Made by a program: the position numbers and the translations under genes. Shown one piece after another: positions 46,923-59,810 of a DNA stretch of 64,000 bases. The notes beneath the pieces are model-generated. The model saw nothing but the letters and a program-made list of their open reading frames with translations, did no database searches and was not told the DNA's origin. Numbering within the stretch: the first letter of the stretch is position 1; every line of letters begins with the position of its first letter. Source of the stretch: Setophaga petechia (lineage: Eukaryota > Chordata > Aves > Passeriformes > Parulidae); the NCBI GenBank assembly GCA_024362935.1, contig JANCRA010000019.1:7932501-7996500 (forward strand). Direction: 5' to 3'.

Positions 46923-47767
46923 TTCCTCTGTCACATCCTTTAAGTATATACTTTGCTCCTCAGGCTTACAAATCCTAATTTCACTGAAACTTCTGGTTCA
47001 CAATCTTCCTGCAGACTGGGCTGAAATACAACATGGCAGAGCAATGGACCAAGACAAATGGAAAAAGAAAATTGTGTTTTTCAGGCTTTAACATGGTGTC
47101 TGGAAAAACTGTTCGACACCATGAGCTGCAAAGCTGCTGGGGGAAAGTGCTCTTGTGCCCAGAGAAATACTCTAAGCTGCTGCTGGCCACTGTTAAAACT
47201 GGTTGGACTTCTGGCTCTGAGTAGAGTGAATATTTGGTGACAAGTGTTGTTGAAAGCTTTTAGGTGTTACAGCCTTAGAGGGAGAAGTAGTTCTGAGTAA
47301 ATGCTTAGTCCACAGGCTAGATCCATCTTGTTGGATAACTGGAAGTGAAGGGAATTTATAAGTAAAAATGTTATGAGTCTGAATGCCTTGAGGAGATGAA
47401 GAGTGATTTTCCTGTGAGCCTTTTGGGTTCAGTCCCCAACTGTGAGGACTTTACTATTTGCTAGTTTCTTAAATATTGTTTTAATAACTTTCTGTCTTAC
47501 TTATGGTATGGTTATACTGTAATTACTGTCTTAGTTTTTGTTTCTGTCCAGAGACAAAAGGAGTGGGTTTGGCTGGTGCTTTGGCTGCTTAGAGGAGAAT
47601 CACAGAACTATCAAACCTAGATTCTGACCACAGTTTCATTCTGCAATGAAATAAAATACAAAGTTCATCAGTGACTAAGCAGAGAAGATTTTAAATAATG
47701 TTCTCTTCCTTTAACTGCATTTACTTTTGATGAAAAAGTTTTTCCCATCATTATGGTTTCTGAGTTG
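46923..47767. other. Spacer between CR1 and a long LTR
   Basis: About 850 bp with no recognisable gene or repeat. Confidence 0.5.
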
Positions 47768-47772
47768 CCCAG

Positions 47773-49022
47773 TGTCATGGTTTGACACTGGCACAATGCC
47801 AATGCCCCATGAAAATATACTCCCCTGGTGTCTGCTGTGAGATGAGACTAGGAAATAAGCAAAGCAGGCCTCTACCTTAGGGGAAAAAAAAATTTATTAA
47901 CTAAACTACAAAAAGAAAAAAAACCACACACACACACACACCTGGAAAATGAAAACTCCACAAAGAAACATTTCCTCCTCCCCCACCACATTTCCAATAC
48001 ATCTACCACACATCTTCCAAATTTCAAATCTCCATACTCAATTCCAGTCCATCAAGAGGAGAGGAGTCCTTCTTGGGGCCATGGTGACCTCTTCCTTGCA
48101 TGCCCAGCGCTCTCACCGCTGGAACACAGACCAAAGAGCTGCTCGAGGGTTGTCCTTTTAAGGATACAACGTCCCATTCCAAAAAGGCACAGTCTCTCTC
48201 TCATCTCTTGGGACCTCTTGTCCCCCCCATACTTATTAACCCCCTGGGGCCGGGGGGTCTCCAAAATCCAAAACTGAACCCTCCTGGTTCTGAGGCCTGG
48301 CTTCCCCCTGGACGCAGTCTCTGTATCACAAGGAAACGTGGCTACTGTCCAATGGCTACCAAAAAGAGTCCAGCAATCAGCTACTCCATCATCTCCTTCC
48401 GGCCTCTTTCTTCATTCTCCCAGCCTCAACTCACTGCTCCGACTATCCACTTCATCATTCACTCCATCTCCCCTCCAGGAAAGGTCCAAATGCTCTGTGA
48501 GGTCTTCATTGTCAAGAAAGGGGTTAAAAAAAACTTCTGCAGGCGGCCAGGCTCCTTCCCTGCTGCACTACCCCCCTTCCCCCTCCTTCTTCACAGCCGA
48601 TATCGCTTCAAGGCCACGGGCCTGAACCAGCTTTCTCTCTCTCTCATCTTCTAACTGGGGGGGGGGGGCTGCCCAAATCTTCTCGGGTCTCTCTCTCTCA
48701 TCTCTCTCCTGGGGGGGGCTGCCCAACGCCTCCTGGATGTCCGGACCACCCTTCCATCCTGAGGGGTCAGGGCCTACCTCTGCCGGGCCGCAGGTCTTCC
48801 CCTCCCCCGCCCAGCTCAGAGCCGGGCAGGGGAGGCCTTGCCTCTTTGCTGGCCGGAAATCAAAAGAGCGCGAGCCCAAGGGAGTGCTGCTTCTAACCCC
48901 TGTGTTCTCAGAGGCGCATCCACCCTTCAGTGGCCAAACCTGCTGTCAATTTAAGATCTGAACACCTATTGGCCTCTGGCCACTCCATTCCCAGAAAACC
49001 TACTTCCTATAAACCCACGACA
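47773..49022 (-). mobile_element. 1,250 bp solo LTR with perfect 5 bp target duplication
   Basis: The element runs TGTCATGGTTTGACACTGGC to CATAAACCCACGACA-like ends (TGTC...GACA) and is flanked by CCCAG at 47,768-47,772 and 49,023-49,027. The minus strand is the coding sense: a TATA-like ccttaaaagga (about 48,158-48,168) precedes a polyadenylation signal gttaataaattt (about 47,891-47,902) near the 3' end. It is GC-rich with an 11 bp G-run (48,657-48,667), ctctctct tracts and a (CA)9 tract (47,924-47,941). It is unusually long for a solo LTR in this window. The open frames inside it, up to 184 codons, are not genes. A 5 bp duplication fits an ERVL- or class III-like integrase, but the class is not certain. 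Confidence 0.82.
47924..47941. repeat. (CA)9 microsatellite inside the LTR
   Basis: Nine CA units following an A-rich tract in the R/U5 part of the minus-strand LTR. Confidence 0.9.
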
Positions 49023-49027
49023 CCCAG

Positions 49028-52000
49028 TCAGAGAAGTATTTAGCTGTATTTTACCAAACTTGTAATAGACACTGAAACCTTCAGCCAAGAAAGCCTGGCC
49101 TTTGTGGCCATGCATATACTCACACAGGACTCAGCTGCTGTGTACAACACCATAAACCCTCAAAATGTTCAGTTTCCAAGGAAACTGAAAGCTCTGCTTT
49201 TTGACAAATGTACACAATTTATTACTCATTTCTACTACCACACTACTTCAGAACTATTTTCCCCAGCTAGAAGAATATGTGTTTTCTAACACAAAGTGAA
49301 TTGAGGCGCTGGCAGTTGCTGTAGGACAGAACTTTTTCCAGGATCACCAAGGTTTCACCCTGACACTCACTGACATACCTCCCCAGAAAAGGTGCCTGGT
49401 GAGTGTGGTTCAGAGGTGACGCCCAGAGGAAGTTTGCCAGCTTGGTGGCTCCATGACCTTGGGCCTCATTTTTAAGGGTAGGCAGATATGGGTTCATTGA
49501 GACTTTCAAAAGCTCTTAGACACCTCTTTCACCTTGAAATCAACTCATTACCACAGCTGCAGCCTGTCAAGAAAGTGAAGTGAGAGCTAACAGAAAAATC
49601 CCTTCCTCTATTATACCAATGTGCAGCAGAGAAAAGTATGGCACTTGTTCTTCTCACCTCTCACCACAGAATTAAGTGCTTGATGCTTCAGAAAGTCCAC
49701 AGCTGCATTATCATCTGTGCTGAGACCTTCTGCTGAGCTTCCCATATCTGGGTGTTCCTGCTCAGGAGGACAAGGCAAAGAGACAGCATGAGATTTTATC
49801 TGTTGGCTCAGTGGCAGTGTGGGTGCTTCTCACTGGTCAGACTCCCCAGCAGAATCCAGGTTGGGTGATGCACACTGTGTCCCCAAGGCAAGCACCTGCA
49901 CACAGGGTGGCACTTCAGTGCCTGGTGTGTGGATGGTCAGGACTAACTGTGCATCTGTAGCTAGTGAAAGTCATCAGTAGTAAGCACAAAGATGCTTTTT
50001 GCCCCACTCTGAAACCCTGACTTTTAGATTTTTGACTGAAAGAAATGTTTCAGGCTGAAGTGAGATTTACTTCTATCCCCTGTGACAGTACAACACAACA
50101 CTTTTTCAGTAAGGAGACTTACATATTTCCCACATGCAGTGGGAAAGGGGAAACCATTAGCTGTCACATGCTGCATCCTTGCTGGAGCCTCAAAAAGCTG
50201 CAGGACTGAATTTAAGGCAGACAGGGGAAAACTGTGTTTGTAAAAGTCAGGATGAATGCTGCAGGACCTGATTACCCTCAAGGATTAAATGGCAAACGTC
50301 TAACACACATTTTAACCAACATCATTGCTGCAAGTCAAGGAAGCTAGAACTTGTATTTCAGGAGTGGATAGAACACTGAAAGATTTGGAAGAGAACTGAA
50401 GCTTTCAGATAGATTAGAGTTGAACAGGCATTTGGCTTTAAGCTGAGGACAAATGAGAACTAAAACTGGAAACTCAGGTTTTGAATTAGGTTTCTGATAT
50501 CCCAGAATTAAGCCTCGTAACTTCTCAGATCACAGTGCCAGAAGTTAAACATTTATGTTGTTGCTGATTTGCAAGTTTGGTCAGTTCTGAACAAAGTAGG
50601 GAAGGGAGCACCTTCTAGAAACATCTCAAGTTCCAAATCAGAGCAAGTTCATAGTTCAGATTCCCATGCTCTACAAAATGAACTTGGTGAGGAATCTGTG
50701 TTTTGCTTCTGGTCCATTCCTACTCAGCATGGATTTGAATAGTATCAGGATTTACAGAGACTGAATTCATGCTATCAAAAGTTTTCGAAATGCTGCATTT
50801 CTGATGTAATTTTCTGCTTTCATTCTCATTCTGTAAGCATTGTTCAAGATGTTTTCCCAAGAAACACCACTCAGGTGCATCTTATTTGGGGCTGATCCTG
50901 GACAGCATAGAAAAAAAGTAGCTTAAGTCTTCACAGACAGTAAAGGATCTGCCATCACTGCCAGTAAAGAAATGGTAATTTGCATTACCAAAAAATTATT
51001 TCAGAGGCAGCAGCCCTTAAAAAACACCCCTTTTAATATAAATTGGTGATTTAAAATTTTTGGCATGATTTGCTGGGTTTGAGGTTCTTTTAGTTTCTTA
51101 GAATCTGATTTTTCAATTAGATTAATTTTTCTTTTTCTTTAGGCTTATACACAGTATTTTATCAATATTGAACACAATAAACTCATGAGTGACCTGGCCT
51201 GATTTAATTCATAACTGACACTGCTTGAGGGGGAAAATTAACTAGGTGACCTTCAGTGGTCCTGGATTTTCCCATTATGTAAATAAATCTAGCAAAGTTA
51301 TGATGAGAAGTCTGAAATCTGAACTCCCACATCCGACTAATGTCACCTCAGTGAAAAACTCTTGCATTCTCTTGTGGCATTGTTATCTTGCAGGAAAGAA
51401 AATAAGTTTAAATGGCATGATGTCTGGTTTATTGTTTCAGTTTATATTAACATCATTACTTTCAGCTGTGTTTCCTAATACCTTATATGATGACAGTATC
51501 CAGTTGGACTCAAGGCAATTGCCTCATGTGAATATGGTTTAATAGTAATAAAAGAGTACCTTTTGGAGACTCACACATAACTATCTCAAGTTGTTCTGAA
51601 GGCAAATCATAGTGTTCATGTGGTTGGTGAAAATAATTTTGAGTTAGCCACACCATTAGCTGTTCCAGAGACAGAGGAAATGTGAATTCTGGTGAGTTAA
51701 ATGATTTGGCTGTGTGGAAATAATTTGCTCAGGTTCAAAACTCTTTCCTTATCTCAGTCTGTGATTTTGTTCCTATAGCTTTATTTGCCTATCAGGATAC
51801 TGATTGACATTACTAAACCATGTTTAAAAACCTCTTTTCCAGCAAAATCAGAATATTAAGGCTTGACGCTGTCTGGGACATAAGCAAAATTTAGAAATGG
51901 CTGGAAATATATATCTTTTTCAAGGGCAGAAATCCTTAATTACATAGCTTTGTTTTTCTTACAGAGTGTTCAACCAATTCTGTGCAAAACCACATGGTAT

Positions 52001-53940
52001 CTAGTCCTCTCCTCTCTTTTCCATCACTGCCTTTGAAATTCAAAGCAGATTCAGTGTGAAACTGTTTGTTTATTTTTGGAAAACAGCTAGACTAGGAGAA
52101 ATGTGCTGCTATCATATGCATATTTGTGGGGGGAAAAAGTCAGTAGGATTGAATCTTTTTCATTTTACATTATACTCAACATTAAAATGCTATTCAGTTC
52201 TGCTCAGTACAGAAAATTTACCTTCGGAGGATATCTTTAAGTGACTTAGATGATCTCTAGATTTCAACAGCTGCTGAAGGAATGTAATTTGTGAGCTAAG
52301 TAAGATACAATCCTGTTTAGTGACTGTAATGAAGCTGAGACTTTCCAGCAGATCTGCAAGCTGGATTTTTCTGTAAGAAACAAAAAGCCCTCATACTTCA
52401 ACATACCTATGTAACCCTGAATTGTGAAAAATGCAAAAATTAGCTGTAAAAGTATCAGTGGAGTAAAAAATTCTGTTAAAAAATGATAAAAAGGCAGTTG
52501 TCTCATCAAAAAAATTAAAAATTGTATTTAAACATCTGCTTTGAGTTTGGGCCATTTTTTAAGTACTTGCACCTGAGTTTTGGCATAGGAACTGTAGCTC
52601 AGGTTCTTCATGCCCATTCCACTCTTGCAGGACCAAGAAATCTATGCTGTATCCTGCCCGGAACACTGTGCTTTTGAGAAAAAGGGAATATAAGAAGATC
52701 TAGACTCCTGTGTCTGTTATGCACCACAGTAGCCCATGCAGGTGCATGCTAGTTTTTAATCAATCTAAACCACAATGCTGAGTACAAATGAAAATTAGGG
52801 ACTAAATACCTTCTTAGTAGTAGATCAAAAAGTCATAGAAAAATCAGTATTACTTCTCTCCAGCCATTTTCAGAAAGATATTTTCTCTTCAGAGACACTT
52901 CTACAAAAAAAAAATTTTTTTTTTTAGAGACCTGATGACTAGGTCTCTTTATTGGAGAGCAGCAGAATCTGCCAACATTTTTCCCTGACGGTTTTTATTC
53001 TTGTGCCAGTAACAGGGGTGACACAGATTTATCAGTGCTGGTCCTATGCCACCATGGCATTATAGATGTTAGAAGGCTAAATAAATACTTTGTAACAAGC
53101 CCATCCTGTCATCTGAATAAAGTGGAGTTTATAAGTGCATTTTGAATAATGAAATTAGCTGGAGCTATGCTGTTTGAACCCTGCTGAAGAAGTCTGCTAG
53201 AATTACCACAAATGGGAATGACTGCTGAAACAAACAAGGGAACAGAGATGGCATTTCTGACTTTTTATTTTATTTTTTTGCATGAGGAAAAGAGAAGATG
53301 TTCTCCAGCTGCATGGAAATAGAGTTCAAATTACAATCATTACCCCATTTTACACAAACCACTGGATTCTTTGGTTAGCATTCAGATAATTAATGAAGAG
53401 CAAAGGGAAATTCCTATTTTTACTGAAGACATACTTCATTTTGCTAGATGGAGTTAGTTTATATTACTGGGAAATGTGGCATACTCTGTTCCTGTAAAGC
53501 AGGGAAGATAAAATGCTTTGAAGTATTACAAGCTGAACTTTTAGTGGGGGGTAACTCTTAAACTCCCTTGGGAAAAAAACAAAAAAGGAATAGTTATGAC
53601 AATTGGAATGTTTCTCATGAGTTCTCTTTGACACTACAAAACTGGTGCGCCAAGAATGGGGGTTCGAGGCTGCCAACTGATCTTGGGGCTGCATACAAGG
53701 TAGGATTGTTGCATCTCCACATTTTCTTTTTTGACAGAGATTAATTTCTGGTCTTTTAAACTGAGGAACTTTGGCCAGAAAATACATTAATTTGGAGAAT
53801 GAGTTCCCTTTCCAGGAGAAAGAAGAGGCATTAATAGTGCCCTGCTATGTGGTGACAAAGTTTGGAGGATCAGGGACTGTGAGCAAATCAGACAGGGGAA
53901 TCACAGACAAGCACCAATTTGCAGAGTAGACACCTTTCTG
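49028..53940. other. DNA without recognisable genes
   Basis: About 4.9 kb of AT-rich sequence with only short chance frames. A run of A then T lies at about 52,906-52,925. Nothing else is identifiable. Confidence 0.5.
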
Positions 53941-54015
53941 GAATGGAATGGAATGGAATGGAATGGAATGGAATAGAATAGAATAGAATAGAATAGAATA
54001 GAATAGAATAGAATA
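53941..54015. repeat. Compound pentanucleotide microsatellite (GAATG)6(GAATA)9
   Basis: Six GAATG units switch cleanly to nine GAATA units at 53,971. The tract abuts a reversed CR1 3' end, so it is probably an expansion of the CR1 terminal (TATTC)n tail. Confidence 0.97.
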
Positions 54016-54112
54016 GAACTATTTCAGTCAGAAGAGACTGGCAGTGATCATCTTGTCCTTCCCCATAGGAGACCCAGAGCTGATCACCCATCCCCAGCTG
54101 GCACTGATGGAT
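54016..54112 (-). mobile_element. CR1 LINE 3' end fragment
   Basis: actatttcagtcagaagaga, gtgatcatcttgtccttccc and gagacccagagctgatcacc match the start, in reverse, of a CR1-type 3' UTR. Only ~100 bp is left. Confidence 0.75.
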
Positions 54113-55771
54113 GAAAGTTGCATCAGACCAGTCTTTTTCGATATCCCATCGTTTAGAAGGGCTTCAGAAAAAAATGCAAAACCATAGGAAGGATATAGTA
54201 CTTTCCCACAGTAGTTTTTGTTCCAGAAGAAGCCTCCATTGCCTCAGGGCAATTCCCTCCTCTGGAAATCAGCTCTGGTCTGATGCATCTTAGGCACATA
54301 CATTGTTATTTTTGATTTAGGTATGCATTTTATTTAGGTATGCAGACTCACTATGTGAAGTCATGGTCCCAGACCCATGGCAAGTTATTTCTGTGGCCTC
54401 TGACTTTGCTTGCAGAGACAGGAAGTAAAAAAAGGAATTCTGAAATTTGCAAAGGATTTCACAGGGAAACTCGTAGGGGAAGGAGGCGCCTGCAGCATGT
54501 TATGTGGTCAGCACAAAGCGTGTTACTCAAGAGCTGTGGGAGTCTGAAAGGAGACCAGGTCAGCAGTATCTGCCACAGCCAGGCATAAACATGTTTCCAA
54601 ACTTCCCCAGAGCTGCTCAGTTTGTTTTCTTTCGCCATACCACTCTACAGAGATGACTGGAAGTGGAGCTCCAACAAGGGATTTCCTCAGGCTACTGAGT
54701 GGTCCATGAGGTCAGCACCAGGGCTAGGAATGTGATGGTCCTTGGCCGGCAATCTGCAGAAAGCTACCAGGATATTCACCAAGTATCAAAATGTTCACAT
54801 CAAAAGAGCAGGGCAGAGTTATAGCGACTCAGGCCAAGAAAATGTGCTCTCACTATGCTGGGATGTAATCACAGCTGCCACTGAAGTGAGAGAATATTTA
54901 ATTCTCTGTCCATCCAGGTAATGGGAAGGTAGTGGGAAATATTAAAACATTTTCAGAGCACTTAGACAAAGATTTGTGCATAGTGATCAAAGTAGTCCTT
55001 TTCAAGGTATTACCAATTACATCATCTTTGGAGGAGGCTGTGGCATTTCTGTGAAGCAGATTTCTGCTCTGCACTGCTTTGGCTGTGTCTCACCACTAGA
55101 TCAGACTTTGTGCATAGTCTCATGAGCTGCAGTTTCTTGCCCATAAGAAGATTTGAGAAAGGTTGAGTGTTATTAAAATTCAGAGTGCACTGGACTTTAT
55201 CAAGACTTAAAATATTTATCAGGCCACAGCTCATCAATAATCACAGCAGGCAGTGCTGTGGACTTTAGCTCAGTTTCAGATAATAGCAATGTTGCCACCA
55301 TATTAAGTTGGAAGATAGATGGAAATGAGAATATGATTAATCATTGTTAGCCTTGCTTGGTTGATGTGTGTTTGCCTTTTAGGTAATGTATATGCATGAT
55401 TTTTTTCAATGCACAAATATCTATTATGCATGTACTGCCACACAATTTCTTTCAGATTTAGTTAAATAGAGTGAATCATTTTGAGAGGAGTCAGGCAGTT
55501 TAAATACTTTGCATTGCCGTCACAGACGAGCAGAACTCAGCAGTATCCCCACACATCATGTGCATGCAATTTTTAGCAGCATTCACTTCTACCATCAAAA
55601 GTACATTATAGGTGTTTTAAATCACTGACATATTATGAAGATTCCTTGTACTCCTTATGTCTAATCCCATAGCTTTTTCAGGGAAGGGAATGTTAAAGAA
55701 GGCAAGGGTGGTATTTTGTAATGCCTTGATTCTTCTGGATAAATGCCATTGTTCTGATAAAGATCTGCATA
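54113..55771. other. DNA without recognisable genes
   Basis: About 1.7 kb with short chance frames only. Confidence 0.5.
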
Positions 55772-56338
55772 ATTGTGGTTTAGCCCCAACTGGCAACTAA
55801 GCTCCATACAGCCACTGGCTCACTCCCTCTTTATGGGATGGGGAAGAAAATCAGAAGGGTAAAAGTGAGAGAACTCCTGAGCTGAGATGAACATGGAAAG
55901 CAAAATCCTTGCACACCAGCTAAATTGGACAAGGAGTGCATTCACCATTTCCCCTTGGTAGGCAGATGTTCTTCCATCCCTAGGAAACCTCTGCTTCTTC
56001 ACATGTACAGGTGACCTGGGAAGAGAAATGCCAACACTCCGTGTCCACCCTTCATCCTTTTTTGTCCAGCTCTGTATGCTGAGCATGATGCCATAAGGTC
56101 TGGGGTGTCCCTCTGGCCATGTGGGATCACCTGTCCCAGGTGTGTCCCCCCATTTCCAAGGTCCTTGTGCAGCCCCAGCCCCCTCACTGGTGGGGTGGGG
56201 TAAGAAAAAGGCCTTGGCTGTGTGCAAGCCCTGCTCAGCAATAACAAACATCCTCTGTTACATCAGCACAAACCCAAAATACAGCCCCACACAGCCACTG
56301 GGAAAAAAGTTAACTCTACCCCACACCAAACCAGAACA
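55772..56338 (-). mobile_element. Avian solo LTR, inverted relative of the 22.2 kb element
   Basis: In forward reading it opens aattgtggtttagccccaac and closes ccacaccaaaccagaaca, the reverse complement of the same family as 22,204-22,832. Shared landmarks include atgctgagcatgatgccata (promoter region), cccctcactggtggggtggg, aaggccttggctgtgtgcaa and gttaactctaccccacacc. The full length is ~567 bp with no internal retroviral genes. Target duplications are not clear, suggesting age. The family assignment is from memory. Confidence 0.85.
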
Positions 56339-58945
56339 TCAATGGCAAAAAAAAAGCGAAAGCTGTTTTTTAGTGCTTGCAACAGACTGGCAATGAATTC
56401 AAACTTGTATGATGATCCATTTCTTTTGGAGTCCTAACATTACCCTTGGCAGGGTAGGTATATAAATATGTATTTGAAAGTAAATGTTTCCATGGGGCTG
56501 CAGCATATGAGAGTTTTGTAGACAAGAAAATTTTGTAGAGGTGAAAGATATGAAAAGCTGCTTCAGGCATTGCAGCTTCCACTTATACAGCCTAGAGATT
56601 TTTTTCCAGCTGTCTGGAGTTGATGTGTATCTCCTCTTTTGAATATGATTGTAGGCAAACTGGCTCTGATCTTTATATTACCAGTTAGCAAAAGCCTTTG
56701 AACAGTTCCAAGGTGCTGTGTAGCTGATCATCCAGCCTTCTGGTGGAAAGATAAAAGATTTTGATGGGGCTCATCAGAGTTCTGTTTCAAATACCTAAAA
56801 GCTTACTCTACCTCCCACAGGTCAAAATTTTAGAAGAAAATTATTTGATGCAACACTGTCTTGTTTAGAGGGAAAAGGAGCATATGTTTCAAGAGAATCT
56901 CACAGGATGTCTGAGAAACATAGTTCAACTGAAGATTTAGAGTCATCTAGGCAAATAAAAGCTTGAATTACTGAAATTGCCATTTTGTTGAATTAAGTTC
57001 AATTTCTACTGGAATATCCAGGTTTTAAGATTTTGTTTATTGGATGAAAAAGTGACATTTTCTGTGGAAAAAAAAATTCCTTAAAAAACTTATTTGCTGT
57101 TTTGGAAACTCAGGTTTGGGCTGCTCAGGGACTAATTACTTTATCAGATACATCTGAGCCTCACATCTGTATTAATCCCTCATGCCCAAACCAATCTTTT
57201 CAAAGTGGGGCCCAGCCTTTGGCTTTCTCGGGTACAGCCATACCACCAGCTCCTGCAGTCACAGCAGAAAGACTGAAGATGTGAACACTAGAAACAGCTA
57301 TGTTCTTTCACTTTTCTCTCTGAGAACACTCCACTTCCTTGGAAACAACCCCAAGGCTTTGAAACTTATTGCTGCCTTCCTGAGCTTCAGCTGGGATACT
57401 CATGAGCAGAACCTCATCACAACCAGTGAGACTGGAACTCAGAAATGCTGAGCAGTTTCATCAGCCCAGAATCTTTATTGCAATCCAACAGTTTCTCCCC
57501 ACCCAAGTTATAAAACTGTTTCCTAATCCTCTCTTCCAAGAGGTGGAGAATTAAAAATTGTCAGGAGTTCCTGACGATCACTTAGGATTTTTAATATCCT
57601 TGTTCTGCTAAATTTCCGCTTTCTGGGTGGAGGTGTATATTTTTGTGTAAGTGTAGATGCATGTTACAGTTCTTCAGGCTGCATAGTTTTATATTTCCAT
57701 ATGTGCTTACCTTCCCCTGCTGTTAATGGAAGCTATGTGGAAGTGTCCTTGTGGAAGAATGTTTTAGAGAAGGGAATATTCAGCTAGGCGGGGTCTTCCT
57801 GTCAAAGCTTTTATTGCCTTTCTAGAAGAAACATTTCTTACTGTGAGAAGCAATGAGAAAATCAGCTTGCATGCTGACCTAGTCCAAAACCAGTTATGGA
57901 GTGTACACTCACTGGACAACACCAGAAATACCTCAGCTTTCTAAATCCATAGGACCCATTTGTTTTACTCACACTGTAACACAGTTACTCTGAAAAGGGA
58001 ACATGTCTAGCAGAGCTCAACATCAGTGACATCCATAGACATGGTGATGGATGGAAACCCCCCCCATCCTTAAAAATTAGTGACTGTATTAATTGGCAGG
58101 GACTTAAATTTCAGGTTCACCACTGCAATTTAATATTGACAGTAAATCCATTCTCTTCCATTTGCTGGTTTGGTTTTTTTAATTACAATTCATTATTTCA
58201 TTCTAACAGTAGCAAACACCATATAGAAGGGCAAAATGTAGCTCAGTCATAATTTCTTGAACTGAGTGTATAGTTGTTTCTACCACTGGTGCTTGAAAAT
58301 TTTCCTTTTTGGGCCAGTATCATTTCTCCATGTTAAAGTTGAAAAGATTAGGATCTGAAGATTGAAAAAAAGGAGACACAGGATATCAGGGAGTTGTATC
58401 ATCAGGAAGCTGTGAAATGGAACAGGTTTTTGTGAACACGCAGTGGTCAGTATGAAATAATAGGACATCAGATGTGGCTTTTAATAGATGAAAATTTTTA
58501 AACTAAGCAGTTAAAAGAATGTGAACTAGGAGAGCACTTACTTCACAACTGTATCATCAACAGAAACACAATTTTCTGTAGTCATTTGAAATTACAGGCA
58601 ATTATAATTACATGCCAGAGAGAACTGAAGGCTGGCTGGCTCAGCAGCAGCATTGCTGTAGTGGTGGAGCTCTGACAGCAGGAAAATGCATCATGATGGA
58701 GCACCTGGAGCTCTCCAGGAAACCAAGGCAGAAGTGGAGGGATTCACACCCTATGCTGCTGCCAGTAGAGGCTGTGGTGTGGGCAAGATTTTCAGGCAGC
58801 ACAACAGCAGCTTTACCTCAGCACACCAGTGTGAGGCTGGTGCTGCTCATCATTCCTGCTTCCTCACAAACATGTGGAGCTCAGCAAGTGGGCTGTGAAG
58901 CACTGTGGTGGTCTTTGATTGACCTGTGTCATGTGCAGTGCCCCA

Positions 58946-58990
58946 GGGACAGACGTTGGCATCGGGACAGACGTTGGCATCAGGACATAC
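58946..58990. repeat. 18 bp tandem duplication
   Basis: gggacagacgttggcatc occurs at 58,946 and 58,964, followed by a partial third copy (aggacatac). Confidence 0.93.
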
Positions 58991-59749
58991 ATACCCTGTA
59001 ACTTTCAGTCAGATGAGATTCCATCCCATCTCCTGTCTTTGGCAATCTACATCCACTTCAGTTCATACTCCTCTTCTACTGCTACCATAGTGCGGTGAGG
59101 CCATCATTGTACGAGGCTTTCATGCACACAACAGGCATCAGACTTGGCTGCTTCCCTGCTCCCCTGTCAGGATCTGGCACTGGCTTCCAAAGGCTCATCA
59201 GCTGGGATCCTGACTCCCGTAATGAAGCTTGCTTTGGTTAGCCTTTTACCCCAGAATAGGGTGGGATTTGTTGTATGCTGAAGTCACGTGTTGTGGGGCA
59301 CAGCAAACATTTGTGGAACCATAGCTCTGCTCCTCTGCCCTACAAAGCAAAGCAAGCCCTGGTGGTCAGGGCTGACACTTGGTCATGTCAGCTGTGTGTA
59401 CAAAACAGTATATTCCTTGTGCATTGTTTACTCTTTAACTCCTCTTCATATTCAGAACTTCTTTTCCTTCATTTCTTCTTTGCCTGAATCCATACACTTT
59501 TTTTAGTCACTTCTGTTTCCCTTTTCCTTCTTGTTCAGTGAGCTCCTTTTCCTCACAGCTACCACTTTTTAAATTGTAGCTTTTCCTTCTCTCCGTACTA
59601 TTTTTTTTTTTTTTTGAATGAATATTTATCTTTTAATTAAATCACCAGGAGGCATATTTAGAACCCCCAGGGTTCACTTTGAACTATGAAAAGGAAAAGG
59701 CTTACTCTGTGCTATAAACAAAATCTTAATTTGAATTAATTGAAGGAAA

Positions 59750-59810
59750 TGCTCTGCCTGTGATAGACTTGTTCCTGAAGTGCTCTGCCTATGATAGACT
59801 TGTTTCTAAA
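59750..59810. repeat. 31 bp tandem duplication
   Basis: tgctctgcct(g/a)tgatagactt gtt(c/t)ct is present at 59,750 and again at 59,781, with two substitutions. Confidence 0.92.

Noticed and set aside
48100..48654. 184-codon plus-strand frame as a protein
   Set aside because: It lies entirely inside the minus-strand solo LTR and has a low-complexity proline/serine-rich composition.
53640..53700. tRNA-like gggttcgaggct (T-loop resemblance)
   Set aside because: No acceptor, D or anticodon stems can be drawn around it.
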